NCBI RefSeq assembly: GCF_045290345.1
Contig: NZ_CP155447.1
Coordinates: 2,046,001-2,110,000 of the forward strand
Source: Singulisphaera sp045290345
GTDB lineage: Bacteria; Planctomycetota; Planctomycetia; Isosphaerales; Isosphaeraceae
Direction: 5' to 3'
Length of the DNA stretch: 64,000 bases
In this document: positions 1 through 10,300 of the stretch, in pieces
Position numbering within the stretch: position 1 is the first letter of the stretch
How the letters are laid out: the number at the start of each line of letters is the position of its first letter
Position numbers and translations under genes: made by a program
The notes under the pieces: generated by a model
The model's input: only the letters and a program-made list of their open reading frames with translations
What the model was told of the DNA's origin: nothing
Databases searched by the model: none

Positions 1-128
1 ATATCGGTGTGAAGTTGCGTGGGTTGTTCATGTTGCGGATTCAGAGGTGTCGGAGCCGGAACCGGGCTGACAAGGATCGTTGACCCAGGCCTGCTCTGAA
101 TGAACCTCAAGGGACTTGGTTTTTCTGC

Positions 129-3100
129 ATGCGCAATGGATGGCGCAAGGTATTGGCGGGCTTAGGGTGGTTCCTCCTGGGAACGATCGCCGTAGCCGCG
201 CCACCCAATCCGCCCCTCCCGCCTGGGGGAGCCGCGGTGCGTATGACGGTCGAGGTCGCCTGGAAGGTGCCTCCGTCTTCGCCGCCCGTCGAGAACCCTG
301 GACTTGAACTTGAGTTGTCCGAGGGGCGGGTCATCGAAGCGCTGGCTTGGCCGGCGCGAACCCGGGGGGGCCCCGCTCCGCGCGCCAACGGCTGGCGGCT
401 TGGGAATGAATCGAACGGCCGAATCCGCGCTCGGATCGAAGCTCCGCTCAACGCCAGCTTGCTCTTCCGGGCGAACGGCCAGGTGATCCGGCTCCCGGTT
501 CTGTCCATCCTCGATGGTCCACAACGACTTGCCGCGCAGCCTTCCGTTGAGATCGCGGTGGAGCGGCTTGCCTGGGACGCGATTGCCGTCAACCTCGACC
601 AGGGGGACGGTACGGCCGCGCCCGGGGCGACGATCCCGGTTTCGATCGGGTTCAATGTGCTGACGCCCGAGCCGACCGAGGTGGCACTGAAGTGCTCGGC
701 CGAACTCATTCCTTATCGTGGGGGAGCCGCGGTCTGGCGGCAAGAGTTGCACGACGTTGTGGCCACCAACGTTGTCGCCCCACCCGGCAAGGTCTGGAAT
801 CTGACCGCTCCGCCGGCCGAAGGGACGTACATCCTCGAGGTTCGCACATCGTGGGAGCCGCTTGCCAATCTCGAAAGCAGCCGGCTTGGACGCTGGATTC
901 GCCGACGGAGAAATCCGGTAGCGGCGACCTCTGCGGTTCGAAGAGTGGCGCTGACGGTGGTCGGCTCGCAGCCCGCGAAGTGGGACGCTGGCGTGGTGGG
1001 AACGGCCGAACTCGAGGTGGAATCGATCGACCTGGCGCGACTCCGTGGAGAGCGGGCGTCGGCCTCGGGGCGAGCCCCTGTCCTGGTTCCGGGGGGAGTG
1101 GCCTGGTCGGTGCCCGAGGCGGCCTTGGTGGAAGCGACGCGCCGCGATCGGCTGCGCGGTTGGATCACCCGGGCAGGGTCGGAGACGGCGGTTTTGCCCC
1201 CCTCGACTCCGGCCGGACTGGCCTGGTCGGCGCTGGGATTGAAAGTTCCAAACCCGGGCCGCCCGCACCGGTTGTCGGTCACGGTCACCGGCGGCCATCC
1301 CTCCGCACTTGGCGTGGCGCTTGTCGATTCCGGGGGGGGGCAAGGCCGCCCACGGGTTCTACTCGATGCCTGTGCTTCGGGGCCGCCGATCCTCGAGGGG
1401 ACGCCGGTCGCTTCGTTCTCCTGGCTGGTCTGGCCCGACGACGCCGATCCCGTCCTGGTGCTGGTCAATCGCGATGCGGTCGCGCCGGTGCAACTCGGGT
1501 CCGTCTCGCTGAGGGAACTTCCCGGTCTTCCCGCGCCGCCGGCCATCCTCGCGCCTCCCGGTTCTCCCGGCCGCGGACTCGGTCTGTACCTGGCGGGTCC
1601 GGAACTACTCGACCGATTCGGCGGTGGGTCGGTCCCCGGTGATCCGCTGGCCCTCTCCCTGAACGTGGCGCGCTACCTCGCTTACTGTGGTGCCTCGAGC
1701 ATTATCATGCCTGAGGACCTCGCCGACCGGTCGCAACGCCGCGCCCTCGACGGTCAGGCCAGTGAGGATCCGATCGGTCCCGACCGTCTCGATCTGCTGT
1801 TGCGGATCCTGGACCGCCAGGGACTCACCGCGTGGTTGGAACTGGCGACGGAAGGCCCATTGCCCGGCCTCCCTTCCCCCGACTCGCCCGAGGCGCTGGC
1901 GAAGGGCCTGGTGCGGGTCGACCGCCGTGGCCTGGCCGACGGCTCGACCTACCATCCCCTCAATCCTGAAGTCCGCGAAGCCTTGAAACGGCGCGTCGCC
2001 CAGACGGTCTCCCTCCGGAAGACGCGACCCGCCCTGGCCGGCCTTCTGATTCGCCTGGGGCCTGGGCCGACGTTGCTGGGGGGACCGGATACCGGACTGG
2101 ATGACTTGACGTTCGCCCGGTTCGTCCACGAGACCTTCGGCCCCGAGACCACTCGCGATATCCCCGGGCTCGGGACAACGGCTCCGGGCCGGTTCGAAGC
2201 CCGATCCCAGTTTCTGGCCGGGCCGGGCCGGATGCCTTGGTTGACCTGGCGTTCCCGAGGAATCGGGGCGCTCTACACTGAGTTGAACGCGACCGTCCGT
2301 CGCACCGCCCCCGGCGCGATCCTGGCCGTGGCCACTCCCGGCCTGGATGAGGGCCCGGCCGGTGTTGAGGCCCGGCGGGTCGACCTGGCCGGCCTCGCTC
2401 CCAGCCACGCCTGGCGCGCTGTCGGATTCGACCTCGAGACCTGGCCCACGGGCGAAGACGTTCCGGTCGTTCTCCGCGGCGTGGGCCTCTCGGCCGACGA
2501 GTTGTCACACGATCTGGCGACCAGCCCCGAACTCGATGCTCCGGTCATCGCCCGCGCTGGGCGAGGGGTGCTCATCGGGCTTGACGAACCAGGCCTGCGC
2601 ACCGGAGACTTGCGGCAAGCCGCCTCTCAGGCCAGAGGCGGGGGAAGTCGTGGGTTGCGGCTGACCGCCATGCCGTTGCCCGAGGGAGCGACGGGAGACG
2701 AGTTGATGGGGCATGCCTTGGCCGCTCTCGACGCGCGGTGGGTGATGCTCGCTTCGTCGGCCGTCGCCGGGCATGAGGAACGAGTTCGCCAGTTCGCCCG
2801 CGTGTTTCGAGCTCTGCCCGCCTCGGCGGCCTCCTCTGCGTCCCTGGACCGGCAGCCGTTCGGCGTGGCGGTCCGGACCTTGCGGTCGGGGCCCTCAACC
2901 TATGTCTCACTGGCGAATGATACGCCTTACCCGGTTCGGGTTGAGACGATGCTGGGAAGTCGTTCCGCCACGGTCGACGACCTCGGTCGATCGCTTCGCC
3001 TGGCCCCCGAGGCGGTTGGGGGGGGGAGCCGGCTGGTTCTGGATCTGCGCCCCTTCGGCGTCGCCGCAATTCGGGTCGGATCGCCTCAGGTCAAGGTTGG

Positions 3101-3914
3101 GCCGGTGACCCCTTATCCGTCCGAGGCCGTTCTGGCTGGGATGCAAGCACGGTACGACGAGATCTCGGCCCAACTCTCGCGGCTGAGCCGAACTCCACCC
3201 GGTGGAGTCGTCGCCGGGCCTGCCAATCCGGGCTTCGAACCGGGCACGACCCCCGTGGTCCAGTTGGCCGGGGTACACGAGCCCACGCCTCCCGGGGGAT
3301 GGCGGCTCCTCGACAACGAGACCGGCGCGGCCGAGATTGATTCCGAGCAGCCCCACACGGGACGTGGCAGTCTTCGCCTGGATGCGGATTCGCCTCCCGC
3401 GGCCATCCTCAGCGACGGCTTTCCCGCCAAGGGGTACGCTGCTTTGACGGTGCAGGCCTGGTTCCGATCTGACCACGCTGATGCGAAAGTCCGGCTCTGG
3501 ATCGAAGGCGAGGGGGGAGGGCAGCCCTATCGCCGCTGGTCGGAGCTCACGGTGCAGCCCGACTGGGTGGCGCATGCCGTCCGTGGCTCGGAGCTTCCGG
3601 CCGACGGACTCGCCGCCGCCCGGATCCGGTTCGAATTGCTCACCCCCGGTAGCCTTTGGGTCGACGACCTCCGAGTCTCGGGCACGGTGCCGACGGAACC
3701 GGAGCGTGAGAACACCCGGCGGGTGCTCCTGGCCGCGCTCCACGCTTACCGCAAGAAGCAATATGCCGAGTTCGCTCGCCTTGCCGGTTCGCACTGGGCC
3801 CGCTCCTCCTCATCCGTGGCGGTGAGAGCGGCCGATCCGGCCACGACCGACCATTCCGAGATGATTCGCACGGGCAAGGCGACTGCCCTACCGTCCAACA
3901 GCCTGCTGCGGTAA
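129..3914 (+). CDS. Large secreted glycoside-hydrolase-like protein with C-terminal carbohydrate-binding-like domain
   Basis: A 1261-residue protein with an N-terminal hydrophobic signal peptide (about residues 5-24, ending near AVAAPP), so it is probably exported. The middle, about residues 510-880, reads like a TIM-barrel region of family-10-like glycosidases of unknown specificity (a LAYCGASSIIMPEDLA stretch, then strand/helix alternation). Residues of about 1040-1190 resemble a jelly-roll carbohydrate-binding module, with a NPGFEPG opening and a WVDDLRVSG ending. I could not assign catalytic residues, so the function is inferred from fold resemblance only. No close neighbour shares its strand apart from the isomerase-like gene about 100 bases downstream. 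The ATG at 129 has only a weak upstream purine stretch, and no better start is visible. Confidence 0.75.
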   Translation: MRNGWRKVLAGLGWFLLGTIAVAAPPNPPLPPGGAAVRMTVEVAWKVPPSSPPVENPGLELELSEGRVIEALAWPARTRGGPAPRANGWRLGNESNGRIRARIEAPLNASLLFRANGQVIRLPVLSILDGPQRLAAQPSVEIAVERLAWDAIAVNLDQGDGTAAPGATIPVSIGFNVLTPEPTEVALKCSAELIPYRGGAAVWRQELHDVVATNVVAPPGKVWNLTAPPAEGTYILEVRTSWEPLANLESSRLGRWIRRRRNPVAATSAVRRVALTVVGSQPAKWDAGVVGTAELEVESIDLARLRGERASASGRAPVLVPGGVAWSVPEAALVEATRRDRLRGWITRAGSETAVLPPSTPAGLAWSALGLKVPNPGRPHRLSVTVTGGHPSALGVALVDSGGGQGRPRVLLDACASGPPILEGTPVASFSWLVWPDDADPVLVLVNRDAVAPVQLGSVSLRELPGLPAPPAILAPPGSPGRGLGLYLAGPELLDRFGGGSVPGDPLALSLNVARYLAYCGASSIIMPEDLADRSQRRALDGQASEDPIGPDRLDLLLRILDRQGLTAWLELATEGPLPGLPSPDSPEALAKGLVRVDRRGLADGSTYHPLNPEVREALKRRVAQTVSLRKTRPALAGLLIRLGPGPTLLGGPDTGLDDLTFARFVHETFGPETTRDIPGLGTTAPGRFEARSQFLAGPGRMPWLTWRSRGIGALYTELNATVRRTAPGAILAVATPGLDEGPAGVEARRVDLAGLAPSHAWRAVGFDLETWPTGEDVPVVLRGVGLSADELSHDLATSPELDAPVIARAGRGVLIGLDEPGLRTGDLRQAASQARGGGSRGLRLTAMPLPEGATGDELMGHALAALDARWVMLASSAVAGHEERVRQFARVFRALPASAASSASLDRQPFGVAVRTLRSGPSTYVSLANDTPYPVRVETMLGSRSATVDDLGRSLRLAPEAVGGGSRLVLDLRPFGVAAIRVGSPQVKVGPVTPYPSEAVLAGMQARYDEISAQLSRLSRTPPGGVVAGPANPGFEPGTTPVVQLAGVHEPTPPGGWRLLDNETGAAEIDSEQPHTGRGSLRLDADSPPAAILSDGFPAKGYAALTVQAWFRSDHADAKVRLWIEGEGGGQPYRRWSELTVQPDWVAHAVRGSELPADGLAAARIRFELLTPGSLWVDDLRVSGTVPTEPERENTRRVLLAALHAYRKKQYAEFARLAGSHWARSSSSVAVRAADPATTDHSEMIRTGKATALPSNSLLR

Positions 3915-4021
3915 GATCGTGCCCGAACCGTGGTCCGTCCTGGGCCGAGCGTTCGCGCTACGGGTCGGGAGACCCGGCCGCCCGGGACGGGAACCCCCTA
4001 GGGAGGATGAGGAGGGGTCGG

Positions 4022-4792
4022 GTGTTCGTCGCCTGCAACACGCTCTGCTTTTCGAATGAGCCGCTGGAGTCGGCCCTGCGTCATATCGCCGAGTTAGAAT
4101 TCGACAAGATCGAACTGGCGATCGTCGAGAATAGTCCCCACTTGCGCCCGTCGGAGGTGGCCGAGAACCCCGAGGCCGCCTTGCACCGGCTGCGGCGAGG
4201 GCCCAGCCTGACCCCCGCCACGCTCGGACTCGACTTCGGCGAGGGAGACCTCACGGCCCCCTTGCTCCGGAAACGGTTCGAGGCGATGTGCCGTCTGGCC
4301 AAGCCGCTCACCGTGGCCGTTTTGACCATTCCGGCCGCCCCGCTGGGCACCTCGTTCGACGACGAGGTGAAGCGGCTCTCGACGCTCGCCGGCTACGCGA
4401 TGCGCGAGGGCCTGGTCCTGGCCGTCGAGACCCACTCGAAGACCTTGACCGCCGACCCGAAGCAGGCCGTTGAACTCTGCAAGGCTGTCCCCGGTCTCGG
4501 TTTGACCCTCGACCCCAGCCACTACATCCAAGGCCCGCACAACGGGGCCGACTTCGACGAGGTTTACCCCTACGTCCAGAGCGTCCACCTCCGCGACACC
4601 GGCAAGAACCCGGGCGAGTTCCAGGTCCGCGTCGGCCAAGGCGAGATCGAGTACAACCGGGTCGTCAACCAACTCGTGCGATGCGGTTACGACCGAGCTC
4701 TGACCGTCTCCATCCTCGACATGCCCGAGAATAACTTCGAGGTCGAGGTCGAGGTTCGCAAGCTCAAGCTCTTGCTCGAGAGCCTGCTTTAA
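4022..4792 (+). CDS. Sugar phosphate isomerase/epimerase family protein (AP endonuclease 2-like TIM barrel)
   Basis: A 256-residue TIM-barrel protein of the xylose isomerase-like superfamily. Members isomerise or epimerise sugars or act as endonuclease IV. Visible supports are the CNTLCFSNEPLESAL opening, the VAVETHSKTL strand, the LTLDPSHYI metal-ligand strand and the VHLRDTGK segment, in the usual order. The start is taken as GTG at 4022, not ATG at 4007, because AGGAGG at 4010-4015 sits six bases before the GTG, whereas the ATG has no room for a ribosome site. The exact substrate cannot be told from sequence. Confidence 0.85.
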   Translation: MFVACNTLCFSNEPLESALRHIAELEFDKIELAIVENSPHLRPSEVAENPEAALHRLRRGPSLTPATLGLDFGEGDLTAPLLRKRFEAMCRLAKPLTVAVLTIPAAPLGTSFDDEVKRLSTLAGYAMREGLVLAVETHSKTLTADPKQAVELCKAVPGLGLTLDPSHYIQGPHNGADFDEVYPYVQSVHLRDTGKNPGEFQVRVGQGEIEYNRVVNQLVRCGYDRALTVSILDMPENNFEVEVEVRKLKLLLESLL

Positions 4793-4862
4793 AACCGCTT
4801 TCCCATCGACGTCCACGTTCCCTTCGGAACCGTGGATGCCCCGCCCGAAACCCACACAGGAT

Positions 4863-4895
4863 CGTTCGCGAAGGCGAGATTCGCCTTCGCGAACG
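4863..4895. terminator. Perfect 15-bp hairpin between convergent genes
   Basis: CGTTCGCGAAGGCGA at 4863-4877 is followed by a three-base loop (GAT) and its exact reverse complement at 4881-4895. It lies between the ends of a rightward and a leftward gene and could end transcripts from both sides. There is no T tract, so intrinsic termination is not certain. Confidence 0.6.
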
Positions 4896-4968
4896 GTCTG
4901 CGGCGCCCCTCCGACGGCCCAGAAATCGAACGGAGCGATCCCGCGGCACGACTCGCCCGAGCCTTGGG

Positions 4969-5907
4969 CTAGTGCACGGGGCCCATTTCGTAAACTCCGT
5001 CGTAGGCGGCGACGCCACGGGAGCCGGCCTTGTATTCCGAATGGTTGGCGATCGCGTTCCGGAGTGGATCGAAGTCGGCGTCACCTAGCTCTGCGCCTTC
5101 CAGCACGCTCCTCGCAAGCAAGTAGCTTTGCATGAAAATCGCCTGGTCTTCCTCGTATCTCCCGACCAGTTGCCGTCGGTCGCTGGGCAGGACGTACGCC
5201 TGAGCATAAAGGCTCTCCGCCAGGTAGGCCGCCGCTTCGTCATCGAGCGTGAAGATGTTGCAGGCTTTCTTCAGGTCGAAGATCGCATGAACAGCTTCGT
5301 GAACGATGTTGGCCTTATCGACGATGTCCCACCCGAACCGGATATGGAGGGCATTCGCTTCCGGGTCATATTCCGCCTTCTCGGCGTCACCGGGGAGCCG
5401 GTAGACGGCAAACGTGCCTGAGCGAATCCGGTCGGCAATTTTGCGGAATTCCAGAGTATTGATGTGGTAGGGGCCGATGTGGAAATTAATCCAGCCCATG
5501 GGGGCACTCCCGAGAGTCGAGAGCACGATTTGAGCCGCGGCCACATCGCCGAATCCCATCGGGGGCCGTTGCGGCTTGGGCGGGACGCCGACGCTTGGAT
5601 CCATTTGCCACCCTGGGGGCGGTAAGTAGATGGTGATCGGCATCGCATCCTTGCGTGCGAATTTAAAGTCCTTCTTGTTCTTGGTCAACACGTTGCAGCC
5701 AAGCAGGTTGGCCATGTAATAGTTGACCTCGGCCCCGTCGGTCGTCTGGAAGTTGAAATAGATCACATCCCAAACGTTATCCCGACTACAGGCCTCGGCC
5801 GCCGTCCACCACGACGCAAACGCGGATGCTGGGTACGGAATCCCACCGGTCGGCGGCCATTTGGCGAGTGGGTTCTTCGGGTACTTCATAATCGGTTTGT
5901 TTGCCAT
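4969..5907 (-). CDS. Uncharacterised protein with an HExxH motif
   Basis: A 312-residue protein I cannot assign to a named family. It contains HEAVH at about residues 203-207, the zinc-binding signature of many metallopeptidases, followed about 17 to 24 residues later by acidic residues in LDDEAAAYLAESL that could supply a third ligand. The local sequence (IVHEAVHAIFDL) has the right helix-like pattern. No signal peptide or membrane segment is seen. Start chosen at 5907, where GGAGG lies eight bases upstream; the longer open frame to 5979 lacks this. Peptidase activity is an inference from the motif alone, and it could be a structural or toxin-like metalloprotein. Confidence 0.75.
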   Translation of the reverse strand: MANKPIMKYPKNPLAKWPPTGGIPYPASAFASWWTAAEACSRDNVWDVIYFNFQTTDGAEVNYYMANLLGCNVLTKNKKDFKFARKDAMPITIYLPPPGWQMDPSVGVPPKPQRPPMGFGDVAAAQIVLSTLGSAPMGWINFHIGPYHINTLEFRKIADRIRSGTFAVYRLPGDAEKAEYDPEANALHIRFGWDIVDKANIVHEAVHAIFDLKKACNIFTLDDEAAAYLAESLYAQAYVLPSDRRQLVGRYEEDQAIFMQSYLLARSVLEGAELGDADFDPLRNAIANHSEYKAGSRGVAAYDGVYEMGPVH

Positions 5908-6362
5908 GCACGGGACCTCCTGAGATAGAGACGTTGCATGAAGTCGTGTGTGACCGTGTTGATGGAAATGTGCTCCCATCCAAGCCGACTACGTACTTCT
6001 TTCGGATGCGCCATGAAAGTGGGTGAGAGGACAAGAAGAATCTCGTTTGTAACGATCTCCGAAAGAGTAGATTCTTCTGCCATCATGTGAAATGGGGCAG
6101 CCGAGGCCGTGTCAGTGATCAGCCCGCCTCGATCAAGTTTGGGCACACCGGCCAAGGGTCCGCTGTCTCGATCGAATGGGTGAGTCGAAGGATTTCCTCA
6201 CGAAATTCTTCGGAACCGGTATGATCAGAGTTGGGGAGAGACGGTGCCATTCGGCAGCCCAGGCATTCGGGCCTGAGATCGCTTATCGTGAGTCGAGTGG
6301 TGGGCTGGGGTGATCGAGTTCTTCTTTTTCTTCGAATCGACATTGTGACGAGGGGATCGCTG
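5908..6362. other. Divergent intergenic region
   Basis: About 455 bases between the HExxH-motif gene and rsmD, which face away from each other. It should hold both promoters. I see no convincing gene, repeat or hairpin in it. Confidence 0.5.
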
Positions 6363-7058
6363 ATGCGCGTGGTTTCGGGGACGGCGAAAGGGAGAACACT
6401 GCTCGTAGTTCCAGGCGATGGGACGCGTCCGATCCTCGATCGTGTAAAAACCGCTCTTTTCGATATCCTGCGTCCGCGGATACCGGGCATGACGATGCTC
6501 GATCTGTTCGCCGGCAGCGGGAGTGTTGGGATCGAGGCGTTGAGCCAAGGCGCCTCGTTCTGCACGTTTACCGACCTCGCGCACGCCGCGGTCACCACGA
6601 TCAAGAAGAATCTTGCCCACACGGGCCTGGCTGACCAGGCCGTCGTCCGGCGCGTCGATGCCTTGAAATTCTTGAATTCGACAGATCAGCAATATGATCT
6701 GATTTATGTGGCCCCCCCTCAGTACAAAAACCTTTGGGTGGACGCGATGCGCCGGATCGCCGATCGGCCGACGCTGCTCCGTCGTCCCACCGAGGGATCC
6801 GAAGGGACTGAGGAGCCTGGACTTGTGATCGTCCAGATTGATCCGAAAGAGTACGTGAAGCTCGACCTTGGCGAGCTCCAGGAGACCCGGCAGAACCGCT
6901 TCGGAAACACCCTTCTCATCTTCTATCAAACACCCGGGAGCCCGGCTCTCGAGTCGAGCGATGACGATCGCGATGATGATGATGCCGAGGGGGAGGAGCC
7001 GGATGCCCGGGCCGCGGACTCTTCCGCCGAGGTTCTCGATCAGGAAGAACCCGCCTGA
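6363..7058 (+). CDS. rsmD: 16S rRNA (guanine-966-N2)-methyltransferase RsmD family
   Basis: A 231-residue SAM-dependent methyltransferase matching RsmD, which methylates G966 of 16S rRNA during 30S assembly. The N-terminus (MRVVSGTAKGR) and the SAM motif LDLFAGSGSVGIEAL (about residues 41-55) are typical. The expected catalytic motif, DPPF or DPPY in most members, reads APPQY here (after IYV), so the usual acidic residue is replaced. The C-terminus carries an acidic tail rich in Asp and Glu. The start at 6363 has GAGGGG at 6350-6355, seven bases upstream. No partner gene such as coaD is adjacent. Confidence 0.85.
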   Translation: MRVVSGTAKGRTLLVVPGDGTRPILDRVKTALFDILRPRIPGMTMLDLFAGSGSVGIEALSQGASFCTFTDLAHAAVTTIKKNLAHTGLADQAVVRRVDALKFLNSTDQQYDLIYVAPPQYKNLWVDAMRRIADRPTLLRRPTEGSEGTEEPGLVIVQIDPKEYVKLDLGELQETRQNRFGNTLLIFYQTPGSPALESSDDDRDDDDAEGEEPDARAADSSAEVLDQEEPA

Positions 7059-7161
7059 GCCCGTGCTTCGGGAATCCGATGCTGGCCGCGTAAAGCTTCG
7101 CCTAACCCGTTATGAATTCATCAACGATTTACGATTGATCGATGGCCGGAATCCGATTTCT

Positions 7162-7243
7162 CCCGTAGGGTGGGCACGGCTCACCATCCTTATCTCCGTG
7201 CCAAATTGGAGGTTAAGATGGTGGGCTGTGCCCACCCTACGGG
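7162..7243. repeat. Imperfect palindrome, CCCGTAGGGTGGGCAC type
   Basis: Arms of about 29 bases at 7162-7190 and 7215-7243 are inverted copies. The outer 16 bases (CCCGTAGGGTGGGCAC and its complement) are perfect. The centre is about 24 bases. A degenerate relative lies at 19091-19165, so this is a dispersed palindromic repeat. It sits in the convergent gap after rsmD and could also act as a transcript end. Confidence 0.8.
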
Positions 7244-7324
7244 AATCGTTAGGTCGACGATGATTCCATGCCCGATCACGTTGACGGCGGGAGAAACGGG
7301 TTCGGCGAAGCCTTACCCGCCTGC

Positions 7325-10300
7325 TTACCAGCTGAGTCCGAGCCGCTTGAACTCGCTTCGGACGTGGTCAAGGTCCCAGATGTCGACGAGTTTATCGCTC
7401 CCGGCGCTGGCGAGGAAGCGGCCCTGGGGGTCGGAGGCGAGTGTGCTGACGAACCCGCGGTGGCCGGGAAGGCGGAGCAGGGGGGAGGTCGGGTTGCCGA
7501 GCGACCAGAGGTCGATGTGACCTTGCTGGAGGCCGACGGCGAGTTCTTGGCCGTTCGGCGAGAAGGTGAGCGACCAGACCCCTTGCCCTTCGGACTCGCT
7601 GGAGGGGAGCGGGAGCTCGGATCGGACCGTCCCGTAGGCCGTGTCGACCAGCATCACGTTCCCCATTTTATCGCCGATGGCCAACGTCTTGCCGTCGGGG
7701 CTCAGGCTCAGGCGGTTGATCTCACCCGGGAGTTGCCATTCCAGGTTCTGCGCTCGGCCACCATTCAGCGCCACGGCATGAATGTTCGAGTCGTTGTCGA
7801 GCAGGTAGAGCCGATCACCGACCGGACTTGTCGCCAGTTGCCGCCAGGGGTCAGAGTTTCGCCAGGAGCGGTCGAAAATCTTCGCTAATTCTGGGGAACG
7901 AGGCCGAGGGATCTCCTGAGTAGACCAACGGAGCGGCTCGGTCGGGGCGTTCCAGACCATGATCTGATGGCCTCGCGCCACAAACAGGGTCTGCCCGTAC
8001 GGGGTCGAAGCCACGGAAGTCGGGAACATTCTGGGCTGTGAACGTCGGGGGCCGTAGTGGCGATACGGGATCGCATCCGGATCGACGGCGATCAGGCGGT
8101 CCTTCTCGTTGAAGATCAGGGTGGCCGCCCGATCCGCCGGGACGTAGTCGTCCGTCGCGCCTGGAAGGGGGTCCGCCTTGACCTGCTGGGTTGTGGATGG
8201 ACAGTGACCAGGGTGCCAAACCCGGATTGTCCCTTTGACGGAACCGATGGCCAGTCGCTGATCGGATCCGAACGCCAGTGAGGTCGGCAGCGTATCGAAC
8301 CCGCTGATCTGGGACCGAACCACCGGGTCAACAACGGCCCAGACCGAGGTGGATGCGGTCGAGCTGGCGGCGGCCAGAGTTCGTCCGTCGGCGGAAAAGG
8401 CCAGGTCTTCCACCAGGTTCGGGACGGGCAAGACCGCCAAGGCGGTATGAGACGCGGGGTCCCAGATCTCGACGCCCGACCCCGGCGCTCCCGCCGCGGC
8501 CAACAACGTCCCATTGGGGTTGAACCGCAGTTGTCGGACGTAGCTTTGGAATGGGGTCAAGGGGGGAAGCGGGGTCCGTGAGCTGATCTCCCAGAATCGG
8601 ATTTGCCCCCCACCGGCGGCCGCGAGAAGCTCGTCGGGGCCCAGGGCCAAGGCGGTTAGTTCGGTTTGAGCCTCAATGGGCTGACCGAGTGCCTGGCCGT
8701 CCTCGGCCGACCAGAGCGACACGGTCGTTTCGCGGCTCCGGGCTGTGGCGATCGTATCACCGTCGGGAGAGATCGCGATCAGCGAATCGTCACGGATGGG
8801 GAAGCCGGCCGCCTTCCAGCTTGCCAGGGTGGCGATCGGCTGGCCGATCGAGTTGAGGTCGTAGAGCCGGATCTGGAATTCCATGCGCGGCATGTCGCCT
8901 CGCGAGGAATTGTCGCGGGGGCCGTTGTCGGTGCTGGTCAGTTCGGTGGTCACCAGCCGATGCCCGCCAGGTGCCGCGAGCAGGGAGAGAACACGACGTC
9001 CGTCCGTCTCCCAGTCGCGGATCGGGGTGCCCGTCGCCAGGTCGAAGAGGCGGAGTCCTTTGCCATTGGGCAGGCTGACAATCACGCAGTCGCCCGCCAC
9101 CGCGAGGCCGGCGGAATGCCCGCCTCGAAAACGGGTGGCACCCGCGGGCCGGCCCGCGGTCGCGGACGTGGTGCCGGCGGGCTCGTCCTCTTGCGGGATC
9201 AGCCGATGCCGTTCCAGACGTTTGCGATCGGCCACGTTCCAGAGGCTGAACTCCTCGCCGTTCTCGGAGAGTGCGGCGAGCCGAGCCCCCTCGGACCCGA
9301 AAGCGATCCCACGGGTCGCGCCGGTGACGAACTCGGGACGTGCTTCGACGTCACGGATCACCAGGAACTCGATGGCCTCATCACGGAGTTTGACCTTGAG
9401 TTCGGGATCGGGGTCGAGCGCCGCGGCTTTACTGAGCAGGTCCAGGCCCTTCGCCCGGCGGTTCGGGAGGTTGGAGTGGCGGACCACGGTCGCCTCGCTC
9501 AGGTAGCGTTTTCGCAAATCGGCCAGCCACTTGCGGTTGCTGGTTTGGACTTCGCGCAAGGCGCCGAGGGTATTGTTGTTGGCGATCTCGGTTTTCTGCC
9601 GTTCGTCACGCGCCTGGTCGCGTTCATGGATGACGCGGACGTAGGCCGTGGTCGCTACCGCCAGCACGGTTGCCGTCGCCACGGTGGCGATGGCCGTTCC
9701 CCCCGGGTGCCGGCGTGCGTAGCGCCAGGCCCGTCCCAGGGGGCTGATCCGTCGCGCCCGGACCGGCTCGCGATGAAGGAACCGCTCGAGGTCTTCGGCC
9801 AGTTCCAGCGCCGAGGCGTAGCGGTCCGCCGGGCGCTTCGCCAGCGACTTCAAGACGATGGTTTCCAGGTCGCGGGGGATCCGACGGTCGAACTGGCGAG
9901 GGGAGACCGGGTCACGATCGCGGATCTGCTCGACTAGCTCGGCGGCGGTCTGTCCCTCGAATGGTGGGCGGAGCGTGAGCAGTTCGTAGAGCGTCGCTCC
10001 CAGGCTATAGACGTCGGTTCGGCCATCGATCGGGCCGATTCGCGCCTGTTCTGGGCTCATGTAACGTGGGGTACCTAGCAAGCTATCGTGATGGGTCAGG
10101 CCCGGGTCGGCCAGGCGTCGGGCCAGTCCGAAGTCAGCAACCCAGACAATCCCCCGCGCGTCGACCAGGAGGTTCGACGGCTTCACGTCGCGGTGAATGA
10201 TTCCACGGCGATGCGCGTGCGAGAGCGCTTCGGCTGCCTCGCGTCCCACCTCGGCGACCCAGCGATAGTAGGCCGACCCGATCGGCGGATCGTAGGGGGG

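Noticed and set aside
4007..4021. ATG at 4007 as start of the isomerase-like gene
   Set aside because: It is part of the ribosome-binding region of the GTG at 4022, which is far better spaced.
8666..9937. 423-residue plus-strand open frame
   Set aside because: It lies wholly within the kinase gene on the other strand and has no recognisable motif; a GC-rich shadow frame.
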